Shown here in pieces: positions 46,204 to 55,372 of a DNA stretch of 64,000 bases. Below the pieces are notes generated by a model. It searched no databases. It worked only from the letters and a program-made list of their open reading frames with translations, and was not told where the DNA came from. Location: contig NZ_WMBT01000001.1 of the NCBI RefSeq assembly GCF_009708075.1, positions 62,001 through 126,000 on the forward strand, written 5' to 3'. How positions within the stretch are numbered: position 1 is the first letter of the stretch; every line of letters begins with the position of its first letter. This DNA comes from Paracoccus lichenicola (GTDB lineage: Bacteria; Pseudomonadota; Alphaproteobacteria; Rhodobacterales; Rhodobacteraceae). Position numbers and translations under genes: made by a program.

Positions 46204-47112
46204 ATGGCGAATTATGGAAACCTTCCCGCCCCCAGTCCCGAACAGGGCCTGAACCGCTATCTGCAAGAGATCCGCAAGTTCCCTCTGCTGGAGCCGGAGG
46301 AGGAATACATGCTGGCCAAGGCTTGGGCCGACCACCAGGACAGCGAGGCCGCGCACAGGCTGGTCACCTCGCACCTGCGGCTGGCCGCCAAGATCGCCAT
46401 GGGCTATCGCGGCTATGGCCTGCCCCAGGCCGAAGTGATTTCCGAGGCGAACGTGGGCCTGATGCAGGCCGTCAAGCGGTTCGACCCCGAACGGGGCTTC
46501 CGCCTGGCGACCTATGCGATGTGGTGGATCCGCGCCTCGATCCAGGAATACATCCTGCGGTCCTGGTCGCTGGTGAAGATGGGCACCACCAGCGCGCAGA
46601 AGAAGCTGTTCTTCAACCTGCGCAAGGCCAAGTCCAAGATCGGCGCGCTGGAGGAAGGCGACCTGCGCCCCGAAAACGTCGCACAGATCGCCACCGACCT
46701 GAACGTGACCCAGCAGGAGGTGATCGAGATGAACCGCCGCCTGTCGGGCGGGGACGCATCCCTGAACGCCACCGTCGGATCGGGCGATGGCGAATCATCC
46801 TCTCAATGGCAGGACTGGCTGGAGGATACCGAAGCCAACCAGGCCGAGGCCTTCGCGGAATCCGAGGAACTGGACACCCGCCGCCAGATGCTGATGCAGG
46901 CGATGGACGTGCTGAACGATCGCGAAAAGGACATCTTGATCGAACGCCGCCTGCGCGACGACCCCCTGACGCTGGAGGATCTGTCGGCGCGCTACGAGGT
47001 GTCGCGCGAACGGATCCGCCAGATCGAGGTGCGGGCCTTCGAGAAGCTGCAGGACCGGATGCGGGTGCTGGCGCGCGACAAGGGGATGCGGGTTCCCGAA
47101 GGGGCGGTTTGA
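46204..47112 (+). CDS. rpoH: RNA polymerase sigma factor RpoH (sigma-32)
   Basis: Heat-shock sigma factor of the sigma-70 family. 302 residues from MANYGNLPAPSPEQGLNRYL. Region 2 holds RFDPERGFRLATYAMWWIRASIQEYILRSW; the RpoH box QKKLFFNLRKAKSKI identifies the heat-shock group; region 4 ends VSRERIRQIEVRAFEKLQDRM. The in-frame ATG at 46105 is rejected because the family start is at 46204 with an AAAGG site. Alphaproteobacteria often have two rpoH genes; only one is seen here. Confidence 0.96.
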   Translation: MANYGNLPAPSPEQGLNRYLQEIRKFPLLEPEEEYMLAKAWADHQDSEAAHRLVTSHLRLAAKIAMGYRGYGLPQAEVISEANVGLMQAVKRFDPERGFRLATYAMWWIRASIQEYILRSWSLVKMGTTSAQKKLFFNLRKAKSKIGALEEGDLRPENVAQIATDLNVTQQEVIEMNRRLSGGDASLNATVGSGDGESSSQWQDWLEDTEANQAEAFAESEELDTRRQMLMQAMDVLNDREKDILIERRLRDDPLTLEDLSARYEVSRERIRQIEVRAFEKLQDRMRVLARDKGMRVPEGAV

Positions 47113-47186
47113 CCGGCTTCGGCGGGTGCAATTGACCTGCCATTGCCGCGCGCTATGGTCGGCTGGAACCTCACAGACCGGACCCG

Positions 47187-48209
47187 ATGACCGCGCTTAC
47201 CAAATTTCAACGGCTCGAAGCCCAGGGGTCGTGGCGCGCGGCCCCTGATGCGCCCTTGCGCGAGGTCATCGTGTCCTTGGGTGACGCCACGCTGGTCTTG
47301 TCCGATCCTGGAACCGACCGCCCGCTGTCGCACTGGTCCCTGCCCGCGGTCGTCCAGTTGAACCCCGGCGCCCTGCCTGCCTTGTATGCACCCGGGGCCG
47401 AAGGAACGGACGAAACCGTCGCCATCGACGATCCGCTGATGATCGACGCGATTTCCCGGGTCCAGGGGGCGGTGGCCAGCCATCGCGCCCATTCCGGCAG
47501 GCTGCGCGGCGTGCTGCTGGCCCTGGCGATCCTGGCGGTCCTGGGTTTGCTGGCCTTCTGGCTGCCGGGGGCGCTGATTGCCCATGCGGCGCGCATCGCG
47601 CCGCCGGCGCAGGCGCGCGACATCGGCATGGCGATCCTGGCCGATCTGGAAAGGGGCGCGGGCAAGGTCTGCACCCGCGAATCCGGCCAGGCGGTGCTGG
47701 ATCACCTGGCGCCGCATCTGCTGGACCCGGATGCCATCATCCGCGTCGTTCCCGGTCCCCTGGGCGGCGCGCGCCGCCTGCCCGGCGATCTTTATGTCAT
47801 CGGCAGCGACCTGCTGCGCGCCGCCCCCGGTCCCGAGGCCGCCGCCGCGCATCTGGTCTCGGCCCGGCTGGCAACGGCCGAGCCGGACCTGAAGGCGGAT
47901 GCCGTGCGCCACGCGGGCTTGGCGGCATCTCTGCGGCTGATGACCCTGGGCCACCTGCCGCGCGAGGCGATGGCGGGCTATGGCAATGCGCTGCTGATGC
48001 AGCCCGCCCCCCGACCCGCGGATGCCGACCTGCTGGCCGCCCTGGGCGAACGCGGCATCCCGGCCGAACCCTATGCCCGCTCCATCGACCCCACCGGCCA
48101 GACCGTCCTGCCCCTGATCGAGGGCGACCCGTTCCGCACCGATCCCCCCGCCCGCCCGCTGCTGACCGACGAACAATGGCTGGCCCTGCAACAGATCTGC
48201 GCGGGCTGA
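47187..48209 (+). CDS. Hypothetical membrane protein, possibly a degenerate M48-like protease
   Basis: 340 residues. Residues 1-105 form a soluble domain, one membrane helix follows (about 108-132, LRGVLLALAILAVLGLLAFW), then a periplasmic or cytoplasmic domain. The latter recalls the M48 layout (ARIAPPAQARDIGMAILADLE; LPGDLYVIGSDLLRAAPGPEAAAAHLVSAR), but where HExxH would be expected the text reads LVSAR. It may be a catalytically dead homologue; this is an inference, and it is otherwise unrecognised. Transcribed after rpoH with a 74-base gap. Confidence 0.7.
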   Translation: MTALTKFQRLEAQGSWRAAPDAPLREVIVSLGDATLVLSDPGTDRPLSHWSLPAVVQLNPGALPALYAPGAEGTDETVAIDDPLMIDAISRVQGAVASHRAHSGRLRGVLLALAILAVLGLLAFWLPGALIAHAARIAPPAQARDIGMAILADLERGAGKVCTRESGQAVLDHLAPHLLDPDAIIRVVPGPLGGARRLPGDLYVIGSDLLRAAPGPEAAAAHLVSARLATAEPDLKADAVRHAGLAASLRLMTLGHLPREAMAGYGNALLMQPAPRPADADLLAALGERGIPAEPYARSIDPTGQTVLPLIEGDPFRTDPPARPLLTDEQWLALQQICAG

Positions 48210-48270
48210 GGGCCATCCGGTCGTTTTCGCCGTTGCGCGCCCGCATCACTGCGGTTATTCACGGCCCCAG

Positions 48271-48347
<77 letters not shown>

Positions 48348-48413
48348 TTCCTCACGACCCTCTGGACGCCGCGCCTTGTGTCAGGTCTTCTGACGCAAAC
48401 GGACGGAGGCACC

Positions 48414-50111
48414 ATGGACGATCTGGAACGGCGCATTGCGCAGGCGCGCGGCGATGAACCCGCCGACCTGGTGCTGCGGGGCGGGCAGGTCTTCGACCTG
48501 ATCACCGGCACGACCATCGCGGGCGATGTCGCCATCTGCGGCGACCGCATCGTCGGCCTAGGCGAGGATTACGAGGCCCGCCGCGTGATCGACGTGACCG
48601 GCCTGACGCTGGTGCCGGGCTTCATCGACACCCACCTGCATGTCGAAAGCAGCCTGGTCACGCCCTTCGAGTTCGACCGCTGCGTCACCCCGCGCGGCAT
48701 CACCACCGCCATCTGCGACCCCCACGAGATCGCCAACGTCATCGGCCCCGACGGCATCCGCTGGTTCCAGGCAGCCAGCGAGCACACCCTGATGGACCTG
48801 CGGGTGCAACTGTCCTCCTGCGTGCCCTCGACCGAGATGGAAACCTCGGGCGCCCGGATCGAGGCCGCCGATCTGCGCGCCGTGATGGGCCACCCGTCGG
48901 CCATCGGGCTGGCCGAGTTCATGAACTATCCCGGCGTGATCCACCGCGACCCTTCGGCCATGGCCAAGCTGCGGCTGTTCGCGGGCGGCCATATCGACGG
49001 CCATTGCCCGCAACTGTCGGGCCGCGACCTGTCGGCCTATGTCGCGGCGGGCATCCGCACGGAACACGAGGCGACCACCGCCGCCGAGGCCTTGGAAAAG
49101 CTGCGCAAGGGGATGCGGGTTCTGATCCGAGAGGGATCCGTCAGCAAGGATCTGGCAGCCCTGCAGCCGGTGCTGACCGATGTGACCGCGCCCTACATGT
49201 GCCTTTGCACCGACGACCGGAACCCGCTGGACATCGCGGAACATGGGCACATCGACCACATGATCCGAGAGCTGATCCGGCGCGGCAGCCCGGTTCTGGC
49301 GGTCTATCGCGCGGCATCCCTGTCGGCGGCCGAGGCCTTCGGGCTGAAGGATCGCGGGCTGATCGCGCCGGGCCTGCGCGCCGACATCGTGGCGCTGGAC
49401 AGCCTGGACAACTGCCGGGCGCAACTGGTCCTGTGCGGCGGGCGCCTGGCCGACGACGCCGCCTTCGCCGCGCGTGGCGACCTGGCCCTCATCGGTCGCC
49501 ATTCCGTCAAGGCGCCTGCGGTCACCGCCCGGCACTTCCGCCACCCCGGCAACCGCCGCGAGACGCCGGTGATCGGCATCATCGAGGGCAAGATCATCAC
49601 CGCCCACCTGACCCACGACATCGCCCCCGAGGATGGCGACAAGCGCCCCGATCCCTCGCGCGACCTGGCCCGCATCGCGGTGATCGAACGGCACGGCCGG
49701 AACGGCAACATCGCGACGGGCTTCGTGCAGGGCTTCGGGCTGCAGCGCGGCGCCATCGCCTCGACCGTTTGCCACGACCATCACAACATCGCCGTGGTCG
49801 GCACCGATTACGACGACATGGCCCTGGCCGCGAACCGCCTGTCGCAGATTGAGGGGGGTTTCGTCGTGGTAGATGCGGGCCGCGTGCTGGCCGAACTGCC
49901 GCTGCCCGTCGCCGGCCTGATGAGCCTGGACCCGTTCGAGACGGTGCGCGACCGCCTGATCCTGCTGCGCGAGGCCGCCAGAAGCCTGGGCGTCGTGCTG
50001 GAGGAGCCGTTCCTGCAACTGGCCTTCCTGGCCCTGCCCGTCATCCCCGCCCTGAAGATCACCGACCGCGGCATGGTGGACGTGACGCGGTTCGAGATCA
50101 TCGCGAGCTGA
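48414..50111 (+). CDS. ade: Adenine deaminase
   Basis: Deaminates adenine to hypoxanthine in purine salvage (amidohydrolase superfamily). 565 residues from [20 protein letters not shown], with a GGAGG site 5 bases before the ATG. Metal-binding text [20 protein letters not shown] and [10 protein letters not shown], then [11 protein letters not shown]; the C-terminal Ade-specific domain has [17 protein letters not shown] and [18 protein letters not shown]. It is intact, and the foreign element starts just after its stop. Confidence 0.95.
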   Translation: MDDLERRIAQARGDEPADLVLRGGQVFDLITGTTIAGDVAICGDRIVGLGEDYEARRVIDVTGLTLVPGFIDTHLHVESSLVTPFEFDRCVTPRGITTAICDPHEIANVIGPDGIRWFQAASEHTLMDLRVQLSSCVPSTEMETSGARIEAADLRAVMGHPSAIGLAEFMNYPGVIHRDPSAMAKLRLFAGGHIDGHCPQLSGRDLSAYVAAGIRTEHEATTAAEALEKLRKGMRVLIREGSVSKDLAALQPVLTDVTAPYMCLCTDDRNPLDIAEHGHIDHMIRELIRRGSPVLAVYRAASLSAAEAFGLKDRGLIAPGLRADIVALDSLDNCRAQLVLCGGRLADDAAFAARGDLALIGRHSVKAPAVTARHFRHPGNRRETPVIGIIEGKIITAHLTHDIAPEDGDKRPDPSRDLARIAVIERHGRNGNIATGFVQGFGLQRGAIASTVCHDHHNIAVVGTDYDDMALAANRLSQIEGGFVVVDAGRVLAELPLPVAGLMSLDPFETVRDRLILLREAARSLGVVLEEPFLQLAFLALPVIPALKITDRGMVDVTRFEIIAS

Positions 50112-50204
50112 AAGTTGTATAAAAAACAGCAATCTAGATGATTTTGGCTGGGGCGGTAGGACATTATTACAGAATTTTTCAACGCTCTGAAATCGCCTAG
50201 TTTA

Positions 50205-50233
50205 TTGACTATAAACGCCTTTTCACCCTAGAA
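50205..50233 (+). promoter_or_regulatory. Promoter of the integrase gene
   Basis: TTGACT (50205-50210), 17-base spacer and TAGAAC (50228-50233) resemble a sigma-70 promoter about 60 bases before the integrase ATG. Two direct copies of GTTCCGGT (50235-50242 and 50248-50255, 13 bases apart) lie just downstream and may bind a regulator or directionality factor. Confidence 0.55.
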
Positions 50234-50292
50234 CTGTTCCGGTCAGGTGTTCCGGTTTGATGATCCGGCAGCCCCCTTGAAAGGTATCCGGG

Positions 50293-52095
50293 ATGGCGCG
50301 AGTTTCCTATCTCTATCGGCGCGGTGCGATCTACTATGCGCGCATTGACGTGCCCAAAGACCTTGTGTCTGTGACCGGCACAACGACTTGGAAGGAGTCG
50401 CTTCGCACGAAGGATGAGACTGAGGCGAAGCGCCTGCTGCCCGCCGTGGTGTTGCGTTGGCAGCGTGAATTCGACGACCTGCGCGCCCGGCGGGCGCTGA
50501 TGCCGGGCGACCGGGAAAACGCGGTGTGGGATCATTACAGCGACACCCTGGCCCGTGATGATCAGGAACGCGCCATGCTTCCCGGTGAAGCCGAGATCGA
50601 CGCGGCAACAGAACAGGCCGTGCAGCGCGTCCATGCCGAACGCATCGACATACACGACCCTCTGGCGATGATGGACGTGATTCTCGACGTGCAGGTGGTG
50701 AAGGAAGCCGCCAGCTTCAACACGAACGCCCGCAAGGTGAAGCTGGCCGAAATGCGGAAGCATCTGGCGAAAGGCGAAACTGCGCTGATCGCCGATGAGG
50801 TTGACGACTACCTGCGCCGCAACCGGCTTTTCGTGGATCACGGAACGCCTGACTGGATCAGCCTTGCCCGGCACATGATGCGGGCCGAGATTGAGGCGCT
50901 ACAGCGCACCTTAGAGCGCGACCAGGGCGACTACACCGGCCAGCCTGCCGACCCGCTGGTGAAGCCCGCCACCGGCCCCAGGCGCGAGACAGCGAAACCG
51001 GGCGAGTCCATCATGGAGATCTTCGAGATTTTCGCCCGCGAGAACCCGCGCGGCGTGGCAAAGGATCGCGTTGATCAGTGTCGCCGGGACATCGGCACAT
51101 TCATTGAACTTGTCGGTGCCAGCTTCCCTATCGCCAAGATCAGCAAGGCCGAGGTCCGCGACTGGAAGCAGCTTCTGGTCAAGTATCCCGTGAAGGCCAC
51201 CGAGACGAAAGCCTTTGCCGGGATGAACATTCAGCAGATAGTCAAGAAGAACGAGGAAGTGGGCAAGCCGGTGATCGCTGACCGCACCGTGAACCGCTAC
51301 CTGTCCAGCCTGTCGGCGTTCCTATCTTGGGCGGTGAACAACGGCTATTTGGAGCGCAACCCTATCGAGGGGCTGATGCTCAAGAAGGAAGCCAAAGCCC
51401 CTACCCTTCCTTTCAAAACCGATCAGCTACAGACACTGTTCAAGTCGCCCTGGTTTGCCGGATGCCAGAGCGCTGATGAGTGGCGGAATGTGGCAAAGCC
51501 CGGCAACGTCCTGATCCGCGATCATCGCTTTTGGGTGCCGCTGATCATGCTTTTCTCGGGCGCACGTCCCGGCGAGATCGGCCAACTTGCCTTGTCGGAC
51601 GTTCGGCAAGAGCATGGGCATTGGATCATGCATATCACGACCGAAGGCGACGAAACCGTAGAAGGTAAGAGCGTCAAGACGGCTGGCTCTATGCGCGTGG
51701 TGCCTGTCCATCCCGAACTGATCAGCCTTGGCTTTATCGACTACCACGCGAAACGGTTGGAGGAAGGCGGTAATGCCTTGTTCCCAGGCGCGGTGCGAAA
51801 TGAGCGCGGGCAAATGTTGGCAGATGTGTCGCGGGAATCTGGACGCTACTTGACCAAGATCGGTTTGAAGAACGGGCGCGGTCTGTCACTCTATTCCTTC
51901 CGGCACGGTGCTGCTGATGCCCTGCGCCGGGCTGGGTATCTCGACAATCAATTCGGCTTCATCCTGGGACATACTGAAGCAAGCATGACTGGGCGTTATG
52001 GAATCATGCCGCAAGGGATGCTGGAACAGCGTGTGGAACTGGTGAAGGCGATTGCCTATCCAGAACTGGACCTGTCGCACCTTATGCCAAATTAA
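50293..52095 (+). CDS. Tyrosine site-specific integrase with DUF6538-like N-terminus
   Basis: Inserts and excises the element by strand exchange. 600 residues: N-terminal MARVSYLYRRGAIYYARIDVPKDL is the DUF6538-like domain; residues about 235-345 are the core-binding SAM-like domain; the catalytic domain has Arg in FSGARPGEIGQL, box II as SLYSFRHGAADALRRAG, and the end ILGHTEASMTGRYG with the tyrosine nucleophile. Box II has Tyr where H-x-x-R usually has His, a variant seen in a subset of phage integrases. The product is unusually long for the family. An AAAGG site precedes the ATG. Confidence 0.92.
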   Translation: MARVSYLYRRGAIYYARIDVPKDLVSVTGTTTWKESLRTKDETEAKRLLPAVVLRWQREFDDLRARRALMPGDRENAVWDHYSDTLARDDQERAMLPGEAEIDAATEQAVQRVHAERIDIHDPLAMMDVILDVQVVKEAASFNTNARKVKLAEMRKHLAKGETALIADEVDDYLRRNRLFVDHGTPDWISLARHMMRAEIEALQRTLERDQGDYTGQPADPLVKPATGPRRETAKPGESIMEIFEIFARENPRGVAKDRVDQCRRDIGTFIELVGASFPIAKISKAEVRDWKQLLVKYPVKATETKAFAGMNIQQIVKKNEEVGKPVIADRTVNRYLSSLSAFLSWAVNNGYLERNPIEGLMLKKEAKAPTLPFKTDQLQTLFKSPWFAGCQSADEWRNVAKPGNVLIRDHRFWVPLIMLFSGARPGEIGQLALSDVRQEHGHWIMHITTEGDETVEGKSVKTAGSMRVVPVHPELISLGFIDYHAKRLEEGGNALFPGAVRNERGQMLADVSRESGRYLTKIGLKNGRGLSLYSFRHGAADALRRAGYLDNQFGFILGHTEASMTGRYGIMPQGMLEQRVELVKAIAYPELDLSHLMPN

Positions 52096-52100
52096 ACTAG

Positions 52101-52158
52101 TCTGTTGTAAATTAGCAACACATGTGTTATAAAAGGCACAGTTGAGTTTGTTGCGAGT
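52101..52158 (+). promoter_or_regulatory. Leader A: promoter and shared operator-like motifs before the portal gene
   Basis: TTGTAA (52105-52110), 17 bases, TATAAA (52128-52133) form a sigma-70-like promoter. A perfect 12-base palindrome AACACATGTGTT (52117-52128) abuts the -10. TCTGT (52101), GCAACA (52115-52120) and TGTTGCGAGT (52149-52158) recur in the same order and partly the same spacing at 58758-58801. TGTTGCGAGT ends 6 bases before the GTG start and may act as the ribosome site. Confidence 0.6.
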
Positions 52159-52164
52159 TTTCTG

Positions 52165-53379
52165 GTGTCCATCCTGTCGCGCCTTGGCCGTGCATTCGGC
52201 CAAGGCCAGCCCATCGAACAGAAGTCTGTCACCCTGACCGATCCCGAGGCTTTCGGGCTGTTCGGCGTCAAGCCCGTCGCCAGCGGCGTGAACGTGACCC
52301 ATGCCACTGCCATGCGCGTCCCTGCCGTGGCCTGCGCTGTTGGTTTGATCTCGGAAACCTGTGGCGCGCTTCCCTTCAAGCTGCACAAGCGCGAGGCCCG
52401 CGCAGCCGTCAAGGATCACCCGGCCTATCGCCTAATCCATGACGAGGCGAACCCCTGGACCAGCGCCGAAGATCTGCGCGAGGCCCTAACGCTCGACGCC
52501 CTGCTGCGCGGCCATGGCTTTGCCCAGGTGGTGCGCACCAGCGAGGGCAAACCGATGGAACTGCACCGGATGGACCCCGGCGCGGTCAGCGTTGAATATG
52601 ACACCTTGGGCGAACCGTCCTATCGCGTGCGCCTGCAAGGCGGCGGTGACGTGATCCTGGCCTATCAGGATGTGCTGCACGTTTCAGCTTTCGGCGGTGC
52701 CAGCCCGATCACCCTGGCCCGCGAGGCCATCGGCCTTGCCATCGCCGCCGAACAGCACCTTGCAGGCTTCTACAGCAACGGCGGGCGTCCTTCGGGCATC
52801 ATCAAGCATCCGAACAAGTTGGACGCAGAAGGCGCGAAAAAGATCGCCGCAAGCTGGTTTCAGACTCATGGCGGCAAGCAGGCAGGCGGCACCGCCGTCT
52901 TGGACGAAAATATGGACTATGTGCCGATCAGCGGCACCCATACCGATGCGCAATTCCTGGAGAACCGCCTGGAGCAGGTGCGCGAGATCGCCCGCGCCTT
53001 CAGGATCCCGCCAACCCTTTTGTTCGAACTGTCGCGCGGCACCTGGAGCAACACCGAGGAGATGGGCCGGCAGTTTCTGACCATGACCCTGCGGCCTTGG
53101 TTGAAGCGCTGGCAGGCCGCCTATGCACGCGTGCTGCTGTCGCCCGAAGAACGCGCCCGCCTCTATGTCGAAGCTGTCACCGACGATCTGCTGACGACCG
53201 ACTTTGCCGCCCGTTCCACGGCATATAGCCAGTATCGCAGCGCTGGTGTCCTAACTGCCAATGAGGTGCGCGCCGGTCTGAACCTGCCGCCCATGCCCGA
53301 AGGCAACAGCCTGTCCAATCCCTACACCACGACCGGCGCAGAACCCGCCCCGGCCAATCCCCAGGATGATGACGAATGA
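52165..53379 (+). CDS. Phage portal protein, HK97 type
   Basis: Forms the dodecameric ring at the capsid vertex through which DNA enters. 404 residues from a GTG start (MSILSRLGRAFGQG), with family text VTHATAMRVPAVACAVGLISETCGALPF, YQDVLHVSAFGG and the helix EQVREIARAFRIPPTLLFEL. C-terminal LTANEVRAGLNLPPMPEGNSL is typical. It comes straight after the integrase, where a standard phage would have regulators. The end overlaps the next gene by 4 bases (ATGA). Confidence 0.93.
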   Translation: MSILSRLGRAFGQGQPIEQKSVTLTDPEAFGLFGVKPVASGVNVTHATAMRVPAVACAVGLISETCGALPFKLHKREARAAVKDHPAYRLIHDEANPWTSAEDLREALTLDALLRGHGFAQVVRTSEGKPMELHRMDPGAVSVEYDTLGEPSYRVRLQGGGDVILAYQDVLHVSAFGGASPITLAREAIGLAIAAEQHLAGFYSNGGRPSGIIKHPNKLDAEGAKKIAASWFQTHGGKQAGGTAVLDENMDYVPISGTHTDAQFLENRLEQVREIARAFRIPPTLLFELSRGTWSNTEEMGRQFLTMTLRPWLKRWQAAYARVLLSPEERARLYVEAVTDDLLTTDFAARSTAYSQYRSAGVLTANEVRAGLNLPPMPEGNSLSNPYTTTGAEPAPANPQDDDE

Positions 53380-53687
53380 TCGACCATAGCGTCTTTTTCG
53401 GCGATGGGCCGCGCCTGTTTCGTTTGACCGATCCAATGGTGATCGAATTGGAACGCCTGACCGATACCGGCATCGGTGGCCTGTTCAGCCGTATGACCCG
53501 CAACGACTTCCGGCTGTCCGATCTGATCGAGGTGATCCGCCTGGGCCTGATCGGTGGCGGCACCAACCCCGAGGAGGCCGCCCGGCTGGTCGCGACATAC
53601 GCCAAGGATCGGCCAATCGGGGAAATCCTGCCCTTGGCCCTGGACGTGCTGGACGCCCGGTGGAGCGGATCGGAGACCGCAGAATGA
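53376..53687 (+). CDS. GTA gp10-like tail assembly chaperone (TAC_11 type)
   Basis: 103 residues. The text FRLTDPMVIELERLTDTGIGGLFSRM and LSDLIEVIRLGLIGGGTNPEEAARLVATY matches the GTA_gp10/Phage_TAC_11 family of tail assembly chaperones, which keep the tape measure soluble during tail building. These normally sit between the tail tube and tape measure genes; here the gene lies between portal and capsid. It overlaps its neighbours on both sides with ATGA junctions. Confidence 0.8.
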   Translation: MIDHSVFFGDGPRLFRLTDPMVIELERLTDTGIGGLFSRMTRNDFRLSDLIEVIRLGLIGGGTNPEEAARLVATYAKDRPIGEILPLALDVLDARWSGSETAE

Positions 53688-53809
53688 ATCCCGTTCACGC
53701 CCAGATCGCCCGCCATGCCGAAGGGCTGCCAGATGAGGCCCTGACCCTGGCCGGTGCCGTGCTGAAGCGCGCCCTGCGCGAGAGGAAAGAGGTCCAGGCT
53801 AATGACTGA
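53684..53809 (+). CDS. Small hypothetical phage protein (41 aa)
   Basis: Starts MNPVHAQIARHAEGLPDEAL and ends in a basic helix (KRALRERKEVQAND). It overlaps the previous gene by ATGA and the protease-capsid gene by 8 bases. Its position and tight coupling support translation, but no family is recognised. Confidence 0.65.
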   Translation: MNPVHAQIARHAEGLPDEALTLAGAVLKRALRERKEVQAND

Positions 53810-55367
53810 GGATCTGCAACACCTGGAAACCAAGGCCACGCTTTCCGTTGCCGAGACAGGCGAGATCACCGGCTTGGCTTGGCCGTTCGGCACGGTTGAT
53901 CTTGTCGGCGACAGTATCACGCCCGGCGCGTTCGACCGGCCCGCATCCCTGCCCATGCTGGCTGAACATGACAGCGGCCAGACAATTGGCGTCTGGTCCG
54001 AAATCACCGAAACCGATGAAGGGCTGACCGTCAAAGGCAAGCTGCTGATCCATGACGTGCCCCGCGCCCGCGAGGTTGCCGACCTGATCCGCCAAGGCGA
54101 GATCGGCGGCTTGTCCATCGGTTTCGTCACCCAATCCGCGCAGCGACACCAGAAGGGCCGCAACATCACCGCCCTGTCGCTGCGCGAGATCAGCGTCGTC
54201 AAGACGCCCTGCAATCCGGGGGCGGCTGTTCGCACCCTGAAATCTGCCATTCCCGCATCACAGGAGAATCCAAGCGTGGAAAACGAAGACCTGGCCCTGA
54301 AGGCCGACCCCAAGACCCCGGCCAATGACGCGCCGGTCATTGACCTGAAGGCATTCGAGGCCGTCAAGTCGCGCCTGGACAAGCTGGAAGCCAAGGGCAA
54401 CCGTCCTGGTGCACCGGCCATTGTGCTTGGCGAACAGCCTGAACGGAAAGCCTTTGCGAACTACCTGCGCGTTGGTGAGGCCCGCATGGACGCGGCCGAA
54501 ACCAAGGCGCTTGCTGTCGCGGCCAATGCCAACGGCGGCTATCTGGTGCCGCCCGAATACAGCGCGGAAATCCTGAAGCTGCTGACCGAAATGTCGCCGC
54601 TGCGCCAGTATGCCGATGTGCAGACTGTCACCAGCCCGGAAATCACCTTCCCGACCTTGCTGTCTGGCGTCAACGCGTTCTGGACCGAAGAAGGTGCGGA
54701 CATGACCGTCAGCGAACCCACGTTCGGGCAGGTCAAGATCGCCAACCATGAACTGTCCAGCTTCTATGTCGCCAGCAACAAGGTGCTGGAAGACAACGCT
54801 TATGACCTTGAAGGCGTCATGAGCCGCGAGATTGCTTCTGGCTTCGCGAAGGTCGAAGGTCTGGCTTTCGTCAAAGGCACCGGCACCGGCCAGCCGCGCG
54901 GCCTGATGACCGCCCCCGGCGTTGCCGAGATCAGGACCGGCGTTGCAGCGGCCTTCCCGGCATCGAACCCGATGGACGTGCTGATCACCATGCAGCACAG
55001 CATCCCGTCCTTCCATGCCCGCAGCGCGGTCTGGCTGATGAACCGCACGACGCTCGCGACCATCCGGCGCTTCAAGGATGCGCAAGGCCAGTATCTTGTC
55101 ACCGATCCGAAGGACGGCGGCGTCATGCGCCTTCTGGGCAATCCCATCGTGGAAATGCCGGATATGGACAACGTGGCGGCAGGCACCGCGCCCATCATGT
55201 TCGGCGATCTGTCGGGCTATCGTGTCTTCGACCGGGTTGACCTGTCGATCCTGCGCGACCCCTACACGCTGGGCACCAAGGGGCAGGTTCGGTTCATCGC
55301 CCGCAAGCGCGTCGGTGCCGATCTGACCCATGCCGACCGCTTCGTGAAGCTGCGCGTGGCCGCCTGA
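53802..55367 (+). CDS. Fused HK97 prohead protease and major capsid protein
   Basis: 521 residues in one frame. Residues about 1-150 are the S78 (U35-type) prohead protease: ITGLAWPFGTVDLVGDSITPGAFD, catalytic His in LAEHDSGQTIG, Ser in GEIGGLSIGF. Residues about 160-225 form a helical scaffold-like delta region. From about 240 the HK97-fold capsid follows: GGYLVPPEYSAEILKLL, FWTEEGADMTVSEPTFGQVKI, and the end RVGADLTHADRFVKLRVA. Self-cleavage would release the mature capsid protein. Protease and capsid are usually separate genes, but fusions are known. Confidence 0.93.
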   Translation: MTEDLQHLETKATLSVAETGEITGLAWPFGTVDLVGDSITPGAFDRPASLPMLAEHDSGQTIGVWSEITETDEGLTVKGKLLIHDVPRAREVADLIRQGEIGGLSIGFVTQSAQRHQKGRNITALSLREISVVKTPCNPGAAVRTLKSAIPASQENPSVENEDLALKADPKTPANDAPVIDLKAFEAVKSRLDKLEAKGNRPGAPAIVLGEQPERKAFANYLRVGEARMDAAETKALAVAANANGGYLVPPEYSAEILKLLTEMSPLRQYADVQTVTSPEITFPTLLSGVNAFWTEEGADMTVSEPTFGQVKIANHELSSFYVASNKVLEDNAYDLEGVMSREIASGFAKVEGLAFVKGTGTGQPRGLMTAPGVAEIRTGVAAAFPASNPMDVLITMQHSIPSFHARSAVWLMNRTTLATIRRFKDAQGQYLVTDPKDGGVMRLLGNPIVEMPDMDNVAAGTAPIMFGDLSGYRVFDRVDLSILRDPYTLGTKGQVRFIARKRVGADLTHADRFVKLRVAA

Positions 55368-55372
55368 AGCCA

